Positions 49,244-57,646 of a stretch of 64,000 nucleotides of DNA are shown piece after piece. The notes under the pieces are model-generated. The model made no database searches and was not told the DNA's origin. It was given only the letters and a program-made list of their open reading frames with translations. This DNA comes from Pseudomonas floridensis. Its GTDB lineage: Bacteria; Pseudomonadota; Gammaproteobacteria; Pseudomonadales; Pseudomonadaceae. Location of the stretch: contig NZ_MUIO01000021.1 in NCBI RefSeq assembly GCF_002087235.1, positions 62,001-126,000 on the forward strand, read 5' to 3'. The position numbers and the translations under genes are program-made. The first letter of the stretch is position 1. Each line of letters starts with the position of its first letter.

Positions 49244-51778
49244 ATGCCTGCATTTTCATTTCTGAAACGCCTGTGGCCTCGAAGCGAGCGTGCCCTTACG
49301 GACAGCTTCGCGCACCCGGCCGAACAGATGATTACTCCTGAGATCAAGCGTTACTTGGAGAACCATAACTGGCGAAACCTTCGGTACCCACCCTACCAAG
49401 AGGGCTATCCAGGCGGGGTTCCCGGCCAGTGGTTCATGCGTAACTATCAGCACGAACTGTACGACCGAATTATTCATTCAGTCGGTATGCCTGCCAGTGA
49501 CCTCCAGCTCTACGTTGAGCCGATTCTGGTGAATTTCGCCGAGTTGGCGCACATGTTGCCGGCCTCGGAGAACCACCATCACTCAGGGCCAGGGGGGCTG
49601 CTCCGGCATAGCCTTGAGGTCGCCTCACTTACCCTGGATGGGTGCCTTACGACTGCTTTTGACACAAACGAGACGCCTGCACGGCGAAGTATGCGCCTGC
49701 GTCGGTGGTATGTAGCGGGCATCGCATCAGGACTGCTACACGATGCAGGGAAGCCTCTCACGGATATTCGCGCCACTGACTTTGAAGGCAACAACCAGTG
49801 GATCTATGCGCAAGAGACGCTTCATGAATGGTCTGTTCGAAACAAGCTGAACCGCTATTTCCTGCATTGGAATTCCAATAGGCATGGGAATCACGTTCAG
49901 GTCTCTGTAGCGCAAGCCACTCGAATCATCCCGCCAGCTGTACAGGCGTGGCTGATTGAAGGTGGCCACGACATCTACGAAGCGCTCCTCGATGCAATTT
50001 CCGGGGCCGGCAGCTCGCCTCTAACCGATTTGGTCAAGTGGGCCGACTCTGCATCCACCAAGCGCGATCTCAATCGAGGCTCGAATAATGGCGGCGGCAA
50101 TGCAACAGGCGTCCCGGTACCGCGATTGGTGTCGGATGCGATGCTGCGTTTGCTGAGTGACGGAACCTGGAAAATAAACACTCCTGCCGGGCGCGTATGG
50201 GTTGCAACTGATGGTGTCTACATCGTTTGGAACCAGGGTGCGGAAGAGATTGTGAAGATGCTGGTTGGTGACGGGGTTGTGGCCATCCCGAGGTCACCTG
50301 ACACGTTAATTGGTACCTTGGTAGAGCACGGAATAGCAGAGAGAGCGCCAAACGGAGAGCTGTACTGGCTGGTTACACCGCACCTTCTGCGTAAGAACGG
50401 AAAAGGTCCGGCGCTGCGCTGCATGAAGCTGGTTAATCCGGACATCCTTTTCCCAACGACACCGATCCCGCCGCCCGTATCCATCAGCCTTGGGAAGGAG
50501 GGAAAGCAGAAGGATGTCATTGCCCCTAACGATACGGCCGGCGCAGCCGCGAACGCGCTCAGTGAGCATCAGGAAGACCTGTTTGGGGCTGATCTGACCG
50601 GTGACTCGAACGGTGATACTGACGCCGATTCAGGGCAGGCATCTCACAAAGAATCCACGGCTTCGAAGCCAGCAAGAAAGAAAAAGGCTGCTCCAAGGCA
50701 AGCAGCGCCGGTACCAACGACTGCTTCTTCAGGGGTAACGCTCAATCAAGCGCGGATCACCGTCGAAGGCGATCCTGTTGCTGCGAAGTCAGAGCCGGAG
50801 GCTGACAACACCGTTGTAACCGTTCCCTCCCAACCAGAGGAAGTTATGGAGCCCGAGCCGGAGGAAGCAACTCAGGAGCCTCCTGCCAGTCTTGAGGAGA
50901 TGCTGCTCTTTTTGAGCCCCCATTCGCCTGTGGCTGAGCCCCCTCAGGAAGAGGCTATCCCGGCCGCTGAGGCTGAAACGAGCACCGAGTCCTCTGACGC
51001 TGATACCCAAGCTGGATCAGGGCAAGGGGCACAGGAGCTGTTGCCTCGCCAGGAAAAGATCTCCCTCAACACCATCATGGGGCAAGGCAAACGCACGCGT
51101 AAGGCTACGCCGCCGATGGAAACGAAGAAACAAGAAGTCGGAGAGGCTGGCCCTGTGGCGGGTGAGACTTCAGCCGCTTCCAGCATCTTGCCCGCCGATG
51201 TTGCATCTAAGCTCACAGCGCACGAATGCTACCTACTGGAGCGACAACCCGATCTTACCCAAAAGCTCATTACGGCGACTCAAGACCCCGAGAATGCTGC
51301 ATTAGCAAGAAATAAGGTATTCGTTCGGCTGGGAAAATCCTCGTTCCTTGCTGAGGACATCCACCCGCTCGTCCATGCGGGATGGTTGTGGCAGGACATT
51401 ACTGTCGAAGGGCCGGCCCTGACCCGCACCCTACAGTCTCGTGAAGGCTTCATGCTCACCGCCGACTACAGCGTCATCTACTGCAAGTTAGCGGAGCTGG
51501 ACTGGGCTATTCCTCACATATCTCGGCTTCGCGAGGCCGACATCCCAAGCCTCGAGCAAGCTGTGAAGACGCTTATCGAGAAGGCCGTACTTGAGGAAAT
51601 AGGCGGCTCGCCTGTGCTCAGTCTCACAACTTTCATGCTCACGAATGTCGCTGAGCAGTTCGGTATCACATCAACATCTCTAGAGAACGCAGTGTTCTGC
51701 TTCCGCGATGCCGTCAAGGTCGCCAAGCGCAGAAAAATCTTCGTTCGCCCCCTTTACGAGGAGCTTCCCAAAAAATGA
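49244..51778 (+). CDS. traI: MobH-type conjugative relaxase TraI
   Basis: An ~844-residue relaxase. The N-terminal TraI_2 domain (about 30-320) has the metal-binding HHHSGPGGLLRHSLEVASL and an HD-like GLLHDAGKPLTDI; these mark MOB_H relaxases of SXT/R391, IncA/C and related elements. A long acidic, Pro/Glu-rich linker (about 430-690) leads to a C-terminal TraI_2_C domain with VFVRLGKSSFLAEDIHPLVHAGWLW and TADYSVIYCKLAELDW. It nicks at oriT and starts strand transfer; oriT is not identified. Start 49244 matches the spacing of the upstream element; ATG 49229 is possible. Confidence 0.9.
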   Translation: MPAFSFLKRLWPRSERALTDSFAHPAEQMITPEIKRYLENHNWRNLRYPPYQEGYPGGVPGQWFMRNYQHELYDRIIHSVGMPASDLQLYVEPILVNFAELAHMLPASENHHHSGPGGLLRHSLEVASLTLDGCLTTAFDTNETPARRSMRLRRWYVAGIASGLLHDAGKPLTDIRATDFEGNNQWIYAQETLHEWSVRNKLNRYFLHWNSNRHGNHVQVSVAQATRIIPPAVQAWLIEGGHDIYEALLDAISGAGSSPLTDLVKWADSASTKRDLNRGSNNGGGNATGVPVPRLVSDAMLRLLSDGTWKINTPAGRVWVATDGVYIVWNQGAEEIVKMLVGDGVVAIPRSPDTLIGTLVEHGIAERAPNGELYWLVTPHLLRKNGKGPALRCMKLVNPDILFPTTPIPPPVSISLGKEGKQKDVIAPNDTAGAAANALSEHQEDLFGADLTGDSNGDTDADSGQASHKESTASKPARKKKAAPRQAAPVPTTASSGVTLNQARITVEGDPVAAKSEPEADNTVVTVPSQPEEVMEPEPEEATQEPPASLEEMLLFLSPHSPVAEPPQEEAIPAAEAETSTESSDADTQAGSGQGAQELLPRQEKISLNTIMGQGKRTRKATPPMETKKQEVGEAGPVAGETSAASSILPADVASKLTAHECYLLERQPDLTQKLITATQDPENAALARNKVFVRLGKSSFLAEDIHPLVHAGWLWQDITVEGPALTRTLQSREGFMLTADYSVIYCKLAELDWAIPHISRLREADIPSLEQAVKTLIEKAVLEEIGGSPVLSLTTFMLTNVAEQFGITSTSLENAVFCFRDAVKVAKRRKIFVRPLYEELPKK

Positions 51779-53604
51779 GTGAATGGGATTACACCAGTTA
51801 CTGGCGGAAAAACTACGAGGCGCGGGAAGCTGCTGCGTGGGGTTCTTCAATGCTCGCCGGCACCGCCGTTCAATTGATGACGCAGATGCCGGTAACCCCA
51901 TATCTGATCACGCTTGGAGTGCAGGCTGGATTCGCGTTAGCTGCTATCCCACGGGCGTTACGCGTTTACCAAGCAAAAGCTTGCCTGCTAGGAAAAGAGT
52001 TGTCGTTTATCACCTTGGAGGAGGTGATGGAGCTGGTAAAGCGTCATCCTCACGAATTCTATTTCGGCGAGGCGTTTTCTTGGAGGCAAATGCACGGGCA
52101 ATACGCCTTTGAGCTTCAGGCAATGGATGTAGAGGCCATTCTAGGAAAGAGAGGTAGGCGCCAGGCCAATGTGAAGGGCACGCGGTGGATACACGGTATT
52201 GGTATGGCAGAAGAAGAGCCATGCTTTCGGCCACACGATCAACGTTCTATTCATCATTTGATAACTGGTACTACCGGTGCCGGAAAAAGTCGATGGTTTG
52301 ATATCGCTATTGCTCAGTGCGTTGCCCGCGGAGAGGCGGTTATCGTAATTGACCCAAAAGGGGATAAAGGTCTTGCTGCTACATGTAAGCGCGCCTGTGC
52401 TGCGGTCGGTAAACCGAGCTTGTTCAAATATTTCCATCCGGCGCATCCAGACAAATCCGTTCGTTTATCTCTGACGAAAAACTTCGGCCGAGCTACTGAA
52501 ATTGCGTCTAGGGTCGCGGTGTTAATGCAGAGCAAGGCAGGTGATCCGTTCCAGGCCTTTGCCCAAATGTCGTTGAACAGCGTTATTCAGGCCATGCTGA
52601 TATGCAACATTCTTCCAACACTCGTTGGAATCAGGCGGACACTCGAAGGTGACGTTCCTGGGCTAACAATCAAAGTTGTGATGGCCTATGGAGCGAAAGT
52701 GTTTGGGGAGGCTGAATTTACACGCATGGCGGACTCAGCAGTTTTGTCCGCAAAAGTAAAAGACATTGAGCAAAAAGCTAAGGTATTGCGCCGCGTTTAC
52801 TACAACGACATTGCGAAGGTCAAAGCGAATACTGACCTTGAAGGTTTGCTGACAATGCTCGAACACGAGCGGGCACACTTCAGCAAAATGATCGCCGGTC
52901 TATTGCCTATTCTCACAATGCTCACATCGGGCGAGATGGGCCCATTGCTATCTCCGCACACCGACGACGAAGATCCTCGACTAATAAGCGACCTCAACTC
53001 GGTAATCAACGCTGACCAAGTTCTGTACCTCGGCCTCGATTCACTTGCGGACCCAATGGTTGGTTCGACTATCGGTTCGCTTGCTCTGGCCGACTTGGCC
53101 TCTACAGCTGGTGAGATTTACAACCATAGGTTGCCTAAACCAGTAAACATATTTGTTGATGAGGCTGCTGAAGTTATCAACGACCAGCTCATTCAACTGC
53201 TTAACAAGGGGCGTGGCGCGGGAATCAATCTTTACATTGCGACGCAGACAATTGCCGATTTCGTAGCCCGTATGGGCGACGAGGCCAAGGCAATGCAGGT
53301 ACTTGGTAACTGCAACAACATCATTTGTTTCCGCGTCTTGGACTCCGATACCCAAGAGTTTGTATCGAAGAAAATGACACCGACGCGGTTCAAATACGTG
53401 ATGCGAACTCAGGGCAACTCAGCAGGTGAGGGTGGAGTGTTGCAGGGAGGTAATGTCGGCGAGCGTCTTATGCAGGAGGAGGGTGAGCGCTTCCCTGCCG
53501 CTCTTCTCGGAGAACTACCCGACTTGGAATTCCTTGCGATCTTCGCCGGCGGCGATATCCGCAAGGGGCGACTCCCTATTCTCACCGGCCCGACTGCCAA
53601 CTGA
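51775..53604 (+). CDS. traD: Type IV coupling protein TraD
   Basis: A 609-residue ATPase that links the relaxosome to the secretion channel. Walker A is ITGTTGAGKSRWFD (about 163-176), Walker B is VNIFVDEAAEVINDQLI, and LLNKGRGAGINLYIATQTIADF follows. N-terminal hydrophobic segments (VQLMTQMPVTPYLITLGVQAGFALAAI) anchor it. It overlaps the traI stop by four bases. Confidence 0.92.
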   Translation: MSEWDYTSYWRKNYEAREAAAWGSSMLAGTAVQLMTQMPVTPYLITLGVQAGFALAAIPRALRVYQAKACLLGKELSFITLEEVMELVKRHPHEFYFGEAFSWRQMHGQYAFELQAMDVEAILGKRGRRQANVKGTRWIHGIGMAEEEPCFRPHDQRSIHHLITGTTGAGKSRWFDIAIAQCVARGEAVIVIDPKGDKGLAATCKRACAAVGKPSLFKYFHPAHPDKSVRLSLTKNFGRATEIASRVAVLMQSKAGDPFQAFAQMSLNSVIQAMLICNILPTLVGIRRTLEGDVPGLTIKVVMAYGAKVFGEAEFTRMADSAVLSAKVKDIEQKAKVLRRVYYNDIAKVKANTDLEGLLTMLEHERAHFSKMIAGLLPILTMLTSGEMGPLLSPHTDDEDPRLISDLNSVINADQVLYLGLDSLADPMVGSTIGSLALADLASTAGEIYNHRLPKPVNIFVDEAAEVINDQLIQLLNKGRGAGINLYIATQTIADFVARMGDEAKAMQVLGNCNNIICFRVLDSDTQEFVSKKMTPTRFKYVMRTQGNSAGEGGVLQGGNVGERLMQEEGERFPAALLGELPDLEFLAIFAGGDIRKGRLPILTGPTAN

Positions 53605-53618
53605 TTCCGGAGTAAAAA

Positions 53619-53975
53619 ATGACTGTCTCGATTCCACTAGAAATTCAGCGGCTCACTGGCCTGGATGAGGCCTCAACAACTCGCCTGCGCACGTTTGATC
53701 TGGAATGGCGTTGTGGCACGCAATTCATCTTCAAGATGCTTGAGGCGGGTCATAAACCCGAGGTGATTGGCGCTGCCCTGATCGACGTGCTGGTGGCTTA
53801 CCAGCGTATGTGTCGCGAAGGCATCAGCGACTTCATCCGGCTTCGGGTAGTGCTTGGCCACATCCTCCAGATCCTCACGAGCTACGGCAACGCCCCTGCA
53901 CAGGATGATGTCGTCCGCTGGTGCGAGACAACCAATGTCCCGCAACCTATCCGGGAGTACCTGATCAATGGCTGA
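53619..53975 (+). CDS. Conserved hypothetical in traD-traJ position
   Basis: A 118-residue soluble protein, MTVSIPLEIQRLTGLDEAST through PQPIREYLING, mostly helical (FIFKMLEAGHKPEVIGAALIDVLVAYQRM). In SXT/IncA/C-type regions a small gene of this size sits between traD and the DUF4400 gene; function unknown. Its end overlaps the next gene by eight bases. Confidence 0.7.
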   Translation: MTVSIPLEIQRLTGLDEASTTRLRTFDLEWRCGTQFIFKMLEAGHKPEVIGAALIDVLVAYQRMCREGISDFIRLRVVLGHILQILTSYGNAPAQDDVVRWCETTNVPQPIREYLING

Positions 53976-54615
53976 CGTAATTGAAGAGAAGTGGCCAAAG
54001 GGTGTTATGGCCTCTATAGCGTTCTTCTTCGTACTGATCCTGATGCTAGCCACAGTTGCTCCGAACAAACTTGTGGATACGGTGATGCTGAAAGAGCGGA
54101 AGTGGGGCGTCGAGTTGCTTGGCAATTCGGACATGGACAAGGTGCTTGATAAGACCAATCGCTACTACTCGGCACTGGTCATCGACTCCGGGGCAAAAAA
54201 GATTGTCTCCGATATGCTGATGCCTCGAGGCGGTACAGTGGATGCCTTCGAAAAGAACGTGGATTGGTGGTTTCGGTATCTTGAATCCCGAGGCGAGGCG
54301 GTCCAGAAAATCATCTACCAGATGGTGTACCGGATCGTTTTGACGCTCTACTGGTTGCCACTGCTGATCGCTGTTCTGGTACCAGCTATTTATGCCGGCT
54401 GGATGCGTTGGAATGCCAAGCGACATGGATTCGACTACTCATCGCCCTTCCTGAATAACAACGCGGCGATCGTCCTGTCATGGGGCGGAATGCTCATCGT
54501 GCTCAGCGTCTTGATGCCTCTACCGTTACCGCCGCTCGTTATCTCAACCTTCATCGTCATCATGCTGCCTGTCGTGCTGTCTGTGCTGATTAGCAATCTG
54601 CCAAAGCGCATTTGA
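53968..54615 (+). CDS. DUF4400-family membrane protein (TraJ-like of SXT-type systems)
   Basis: A 215-residue inner-membrane protein with an N-terminal segment (VMASIAFFFVLILMLATVAP), two central segments around TLYWLPLLIAVLVPAIYAGW, and a C-terminal pair. VDWWFRYLESRGEAVQKIIYQM and RWNAKRHGFDYSSPF are typical of DUF4400. It follows traD in MOB_H elements; the exact role in DNA transfer is unknown. Confidence 0.82.
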   Translation: MADVIEEKWPKGVMASIAFFFVLILMLATVAPNKLVDTVMLKERKWGVELLGNSDMDKVLDKTNRYYSALVIDSGAKKIVSDMLMPRGGTVDAFEKNVDWWFRYLESRGEAVQKIIYQMVYRIVLTLYWLPLLIAVLVPAIYAGWMRWNAKRHGFDYSSPFLNNNAAIVLSWGGMLIVLSVLMPLPLPPLVISTFIVIMLPVVLSVLISNLPKRI

Positions 54616-54664
54616 ATTCTGACCACAAAACCGCCTGAAAACGAAACTTTCAGGCGGCTTTTAT
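54615..54664 (+). promoter_or_regulatory. Transfer-gene element (dsb copy), overlapping a terminator-like hairpin
   Basis: Left half AATTCTG (weak), 13 bases, right half CTGAAAA (54635-54641) plus CG, ending 60 bases before the start at 54703. CCGCCTGAAA (54631) and TTTCAGGCGG (54648) also form a ten-base stem followed by CTTTTA, an intrinsic terminator for the DUF4400 gene. Confidence 0.65.
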
Positions 54665-54702
54665 CCGCAGAATGCCCCTAACACAACGACAGGCTGACCC
54701 TT

Positions 54703-55488
54703 ATGGCAACGAAAACGACATCCTCGAAAACGATCCCGTTTGCTATCGCTATCACAGCTCTAGCCACCGCTCTGGTAGTGGGCTCGTACTACCACGTCAC
54801 CACCATGAGCGAGCTGCAAGGCCAGGTCAAAAGTCTCGAGGGTGAACTGGCTATAGCGAAAGCACAGGCAATTGACCCCTCCGCGATTCAGGAGATCGTT
54901 GACAACCTCAAACAGCACCCAGAAGAGGATATCCCCGCAGCTCCGGACAACTGGATCTATGGCGCTGCATCTGCTCGATACACGCTCATCGAGATGACGG
55001 ACACGGAGTGCCCCTATTGCCGCGACCATTTCCCCCTCTTGAAAGCGCTCATCGAGTCGTCAGCGGGGCAAATTAATGCCGCAATTCTCCATGTTCCAGC
55101 TCTTGGTGAGGCTTCGCGCCGGCAAGCTCTGGCCATCGAATGTGCTGGTGAGCAAGGTGGTTCAGATGCTGCCTGGAAGTACACCCAGACGGTGTTCGAT
55201 AAAACAGGTGGCAACGGCAAGGGGGTTTCAGAATCGCTCGTATCCCTTGCGACTCAGCTTGGCCTGGATGGGAAGCGCTTTGCGGCCTGCACAGATTCGA
55301 AGCAGGCCATCGAACGAGTAACCGGCGACCTTGATCAAGCAATAAAGCTGGGCATCCAACAGACTCCTTCGACCCTGCTCCTGGATAATCAGACAGGCAT
55401 GTCGATGGTTCTTCAAGGTGCCAACGCCAGTCATGAAGGCATCCTTAAGGCGATCGCCAGCATCAGCAAAGCAGGGGGTGCAAAGTGA
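54703..55488 (+). CDS. DsbA-like thiol-disulphide oxidoreductase 2
   Basis: A 261-residue periplasmic protein anchored by an N-terminal segment (FAIAITALATALVVGSYY) and a short coiled coil. The active site is CPYC in LIEMTDTECPYCRDHFPLL; the cis-Pro loop is IQQTPSTLLLDN. It is a paralogue of the protein at 43187-44035. Its stop overlaps traL, so it serves disulphide formation in the pilus or secretion proteins of this operon. Confidence 0.88.
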   Translation: MATKTTSSKTIPFAIAITALATALVVGSYYHVTTMSELQGQVKSLEGELAIAKAQAIDPSAIQEIVDNLKQHPEEDIPAAPDNWIYGAASARYTLIEMTDTECPYCRDHFPLLKALIESSAGQINAAILHVPALGEASRRQALAIECAGEQGGSDAAWKYTQTVFDKTGGNGKGVSESLVSLATQLGLDGKRFAACTDSKQAIERVTGDLDQAIKLGIQQTPSTLLLDNQTGMSMVLQGANASHEGILKAIASISKAGGAK

Positions 55489-55772
55489 GTGAGCCCATCA
55501 AAATACCTGCATACATCGACCAGCCACCTCACGTGATGTTTTGGCGTTTGGATGAGGTGATGCCTATCGGAATTGGATTGGTTGCCGGCGTTCTCCTGGC
55601 ACAGCTAATTCTCTGCACGGCGGCGGGTCTGTTGCTCGCTCGCTTCTATCGCCGCTTCTGCGACAACCGCCCTGATGGCTATCTGCTTCACGCCATTTAC
55701 TGGCACTGGGGAGCTATCGGCCGGAAGAGAGTGCGATCCATGCCCAATTCCTACGAGAGAGAGTTCGTCTGA
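55485..55772 (+). CDS. traL: TraL, type IV secretion/pilus assembly protein
   Basis: A 95-residue protein with IKIPAYIDQPPHVMFWRLDEVMPIGIG, the conserved start of TraL, two membrane segments, and the late LLARFYRRF region. Located before traE, the standard order in F-like clusters. Overlaps its neighbours. Confidence 0.88.
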   Translation: MSEPIKIPAYIDQPPHVMFWRLDEVMPIGIGLVAGVLLAQLILCTAAGLLLARFYRRFCDNRPDGYLLHAIYWHWGAIGRKRVRSMPNSYEREFV

Positions 55773-56410
55773 TGCTTTTAAAGTCGCTTAGCAATTCGTT
55801 TGATGGCATGCGCGGAGAAAATCAGTTTCTGCGCATTGCCGTTGCTGGCCTTGTATTGAGCAATCTGCTGGTGTCCTGCTCTGCTCTCAACAAGGATGAA
55901 GTGGTAACCGTGGTACCACCCACTCTGACTGAGAAGGCCTGGGTCAGCAAAACACAAAGTTCCGGTGAGTATGCCGACGCATGGGCTCTGTACATCGCGA
56001 TGATGCTGGGTAACGTCACCCCGCATAATGCCTCTGTAGTGAAGGATGCCCTGGGGCCTATCCTCGATAAGGCCATCTATCAAGACACGATGAAGGTTCT
56101 CGATACTCAAATTCATCAGATCCGCCAGGATCGTGTGACCCTGAGCTTCGAGCCGCAGAAGGTGCTCCGCGATAACATCAACGAGAACAAGTTCTACGTT
56201 ACTGGCCGCTCCGTTAGTGAAGGGCCGGCTGGCGATAAAAAGCGTAGCAACCGAACCTACGAGTTTGAGATTGTGATCAAAGACTACAAGCCAGTACTGA
56301 GTTGGCTCAGCACGAACTCTGGTGATGCTCGAACTCAGGATGTAGTTGATCGCGAGAACAGTAAGGCCGAGAAACAAGCAGAGCGCGAGAAAAGAAAAAA
56401 TAATCAGTAG
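55772..56410 (+). CDS. traE: TraE, type IV secretion (VirB5/8-like) protein
   Basis: A 212-residue inner-membrane protein with one N-terminal segment (FLRIAVAGLVLSNLLVSCSAL) and a periplasmic VirB8-like domain containing EYADAWALYIAMMLGNVTPHNA. KFYVTGRSVSEG and NRTYEFEIVIKDYKPVLSWL end the domain. Family and order (traL-traE-traK-traB-traV) agree. Followed by a terminator. Confidence 0.87.
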   Translation: MLLKSLSNSFDGMRGENQFLRIAVAGLVLSNLLVSCSALNKDEVVTVVPPTLTEKAWVSKTQSSGEYADAWALYIAMMLGNVTPHNASVVKDALGPILDKAIYQDTMKVLDTQIHQIRQDRVTLSFEPQKVLRDNINENKFYVTGRSVSEGPAGDKKRSNRTYEFEIVIKDYKPVLSWLSTNSGDARTQDVVDRENSKAEKQAEREKRKNNQ

Positions 56411-56426
56411 CGCCAAGTTAAGGCAC

Positions 56427-56466
56427 AAAAAGCCCATGCCGATGTTTTTGGCATGGGCTTTTTTTT
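56427..56466 (+). terminator. Intrinsic terminator after traE
   Basis: AAAAGCCCATGCC...GGCATGGGCTTTTTTTT. It splits traLE from traKBV, and a separate transfer-gene element restarts transcription at 56505. Confidence 0.9.
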
Positions 56467-56504
56467 GGTATCGCCGGTCAACGCCTATACAGAATTGCCC
56501 TCCG

Positions 56505-56533
56505 TTTTCAGACGCAAAAGTTGCTTGAAAACG
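56505..56533 (+). promoter_or_regulatory. Transfer-gene element: TTTTCAG-N13-TTGAAAA (traK)
   Basis: TTTTCAG (56505-56511), 13 bases, TTGAAAA (56525-56531) plus CG; ends 61 bases before traK. Confidence 0.75.
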
Positions 56534-56593
56534 CGACTCAAGCGGCGGAATGCCCTCCAGAATTGACGACAACTCAGAGCAGAGGTCGTCTCG

Positions 56594-57634
56594 ATGTCAC
56601 TTCCAGTTTCCCTCCATTTTTTCAAGCCAGCTGTGCTGGTACTGGCTATGGCGGCTGCACTGCCAGCTGTTGCCCAGGATCAGATTCAGATACCAGGCAT
56701 GAACATGCCAGTTGCTGCCAGCGTGCAGCCTCATGTGGTTGCCAAGCCTGTCGCTACTCCAGAAAGCGTCTCGGAACGACAGGAGGAACCTCAGACGGAA
56801 AAGAAGCAACGTCTGGTCGCCGTCACTCCGGGCTCTGCTGAAAACCCCAGCGTGCCGGCCAGCGTTATGAAAAAGCCTGTGCCAACGCAGCCAATCGAGT
56901 CCCGCCAAGACGTGGTTGTTTCGAATGGCACCAATACCCTGATTCCCATCAGCCGTGGCCAAATGAACCGTATCGTCACGCCGTTCGATGTACCTAAAGT
57001 CCAGACAGTGAGCACGGCCGATATTTCGGTAAGCGGTAACGTTCTTTACGTCACAACTTCCGAAGATAAGCCGGTGACTATGTACGTCACACCGGACGAC
57101 GATGAGACCGTAGCAATCTCCCTGACCTTATTGCCGCAGGGCGTTCCTCCCATCCAAGCAAACCTGATTCTGGCGAAAAATGTGCAAGGCCTTGCGAGCG
57201 GCTTGCCAGTCACTTCGTCTACGAACTACAGCGGCCAAGCCCGGAAGTGGGAACGCTCTCAGCCGTACATGGACACGCTTCGCTCCCTGATGCGAGAAAT
57301 GGCGCTGGGCAAGCTCCCACGTGGATACAGCTTCGGTGCTCTTACAAACGGAAACAAGATCCCTGCCTGCGCGCAACCAAGCCTCAGCTTCGATTTTAGC
57401 AAGTCGCAGCTGATCGAAGGTCATGACTTCAAAGTCTTCGTGGCCACGGCAGAGAACGTGTCGGCCAAGACTGTCGAGTTCGATCACGCCTCTTGCACTC
57501 ACCCTCAACGAGCGGCTGTAAGCGCATGGCCAGATGAGGTGCTTGAGCCTGGCCAGAAAACAGAGGTGTTTGTAATCACTCGGGTTCCGACCGAAGTGCC
57601 GCAAAGCTCCACCCGCCCAAGCCTGTTGCAGTAA
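56594..57634 (+). CDS. traK: TraK, secretin-like outer-membrane core protein
   Basis: A 346-residue secreted protein (signal peptide to ALPAVAQ). The mature chain starts with a Pro/Val-rich region, then a TraK/VirB9-like beta domain with NTLIPISRGQMNRIVTPFDVPKV and TSEDKPVTMYVTPDDDETVAISLTLLPQGVPP. TraK forms the outer ring with TraV and TraB. ATG 56594 follows an AGAGG. Normal length for SXT-type TraK is somewhat shorter; the extra length is the N-terminal linker. Confidence 0.87.
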   Translation: MSLPVSLHFFKPAVLVLAMAAALPAVAQDQIQIPGMNMPVAASVQPHVVAKPVATPESVSERQEEPQTEKKQRLVAVTPGSAENPSVPASVMKKPVPTQPIESRQDVVVSNGTNTLIPISRGQMNRIVTPFDVPKVQTVSTADISVSGNVLYVTTSEDKPVTMYVTPDDDETVAISLTLLPQGVPPIQANLILAKNVQGLASGLPVTSSTNYSGQARKWERSQPYMDTLRSLMREMALGKLPRGYSFGALTNGNKIPACAQPSLSFDFSKSQLIEGHDFKVFVATAENVSAKTVEFDHASCTHPQRAAVSAWPDEVLEPGQKTEVFVITRVPTEVPQSSTRPSLLQ

Positions 57635-57646
57635 GGGGAACCATCC

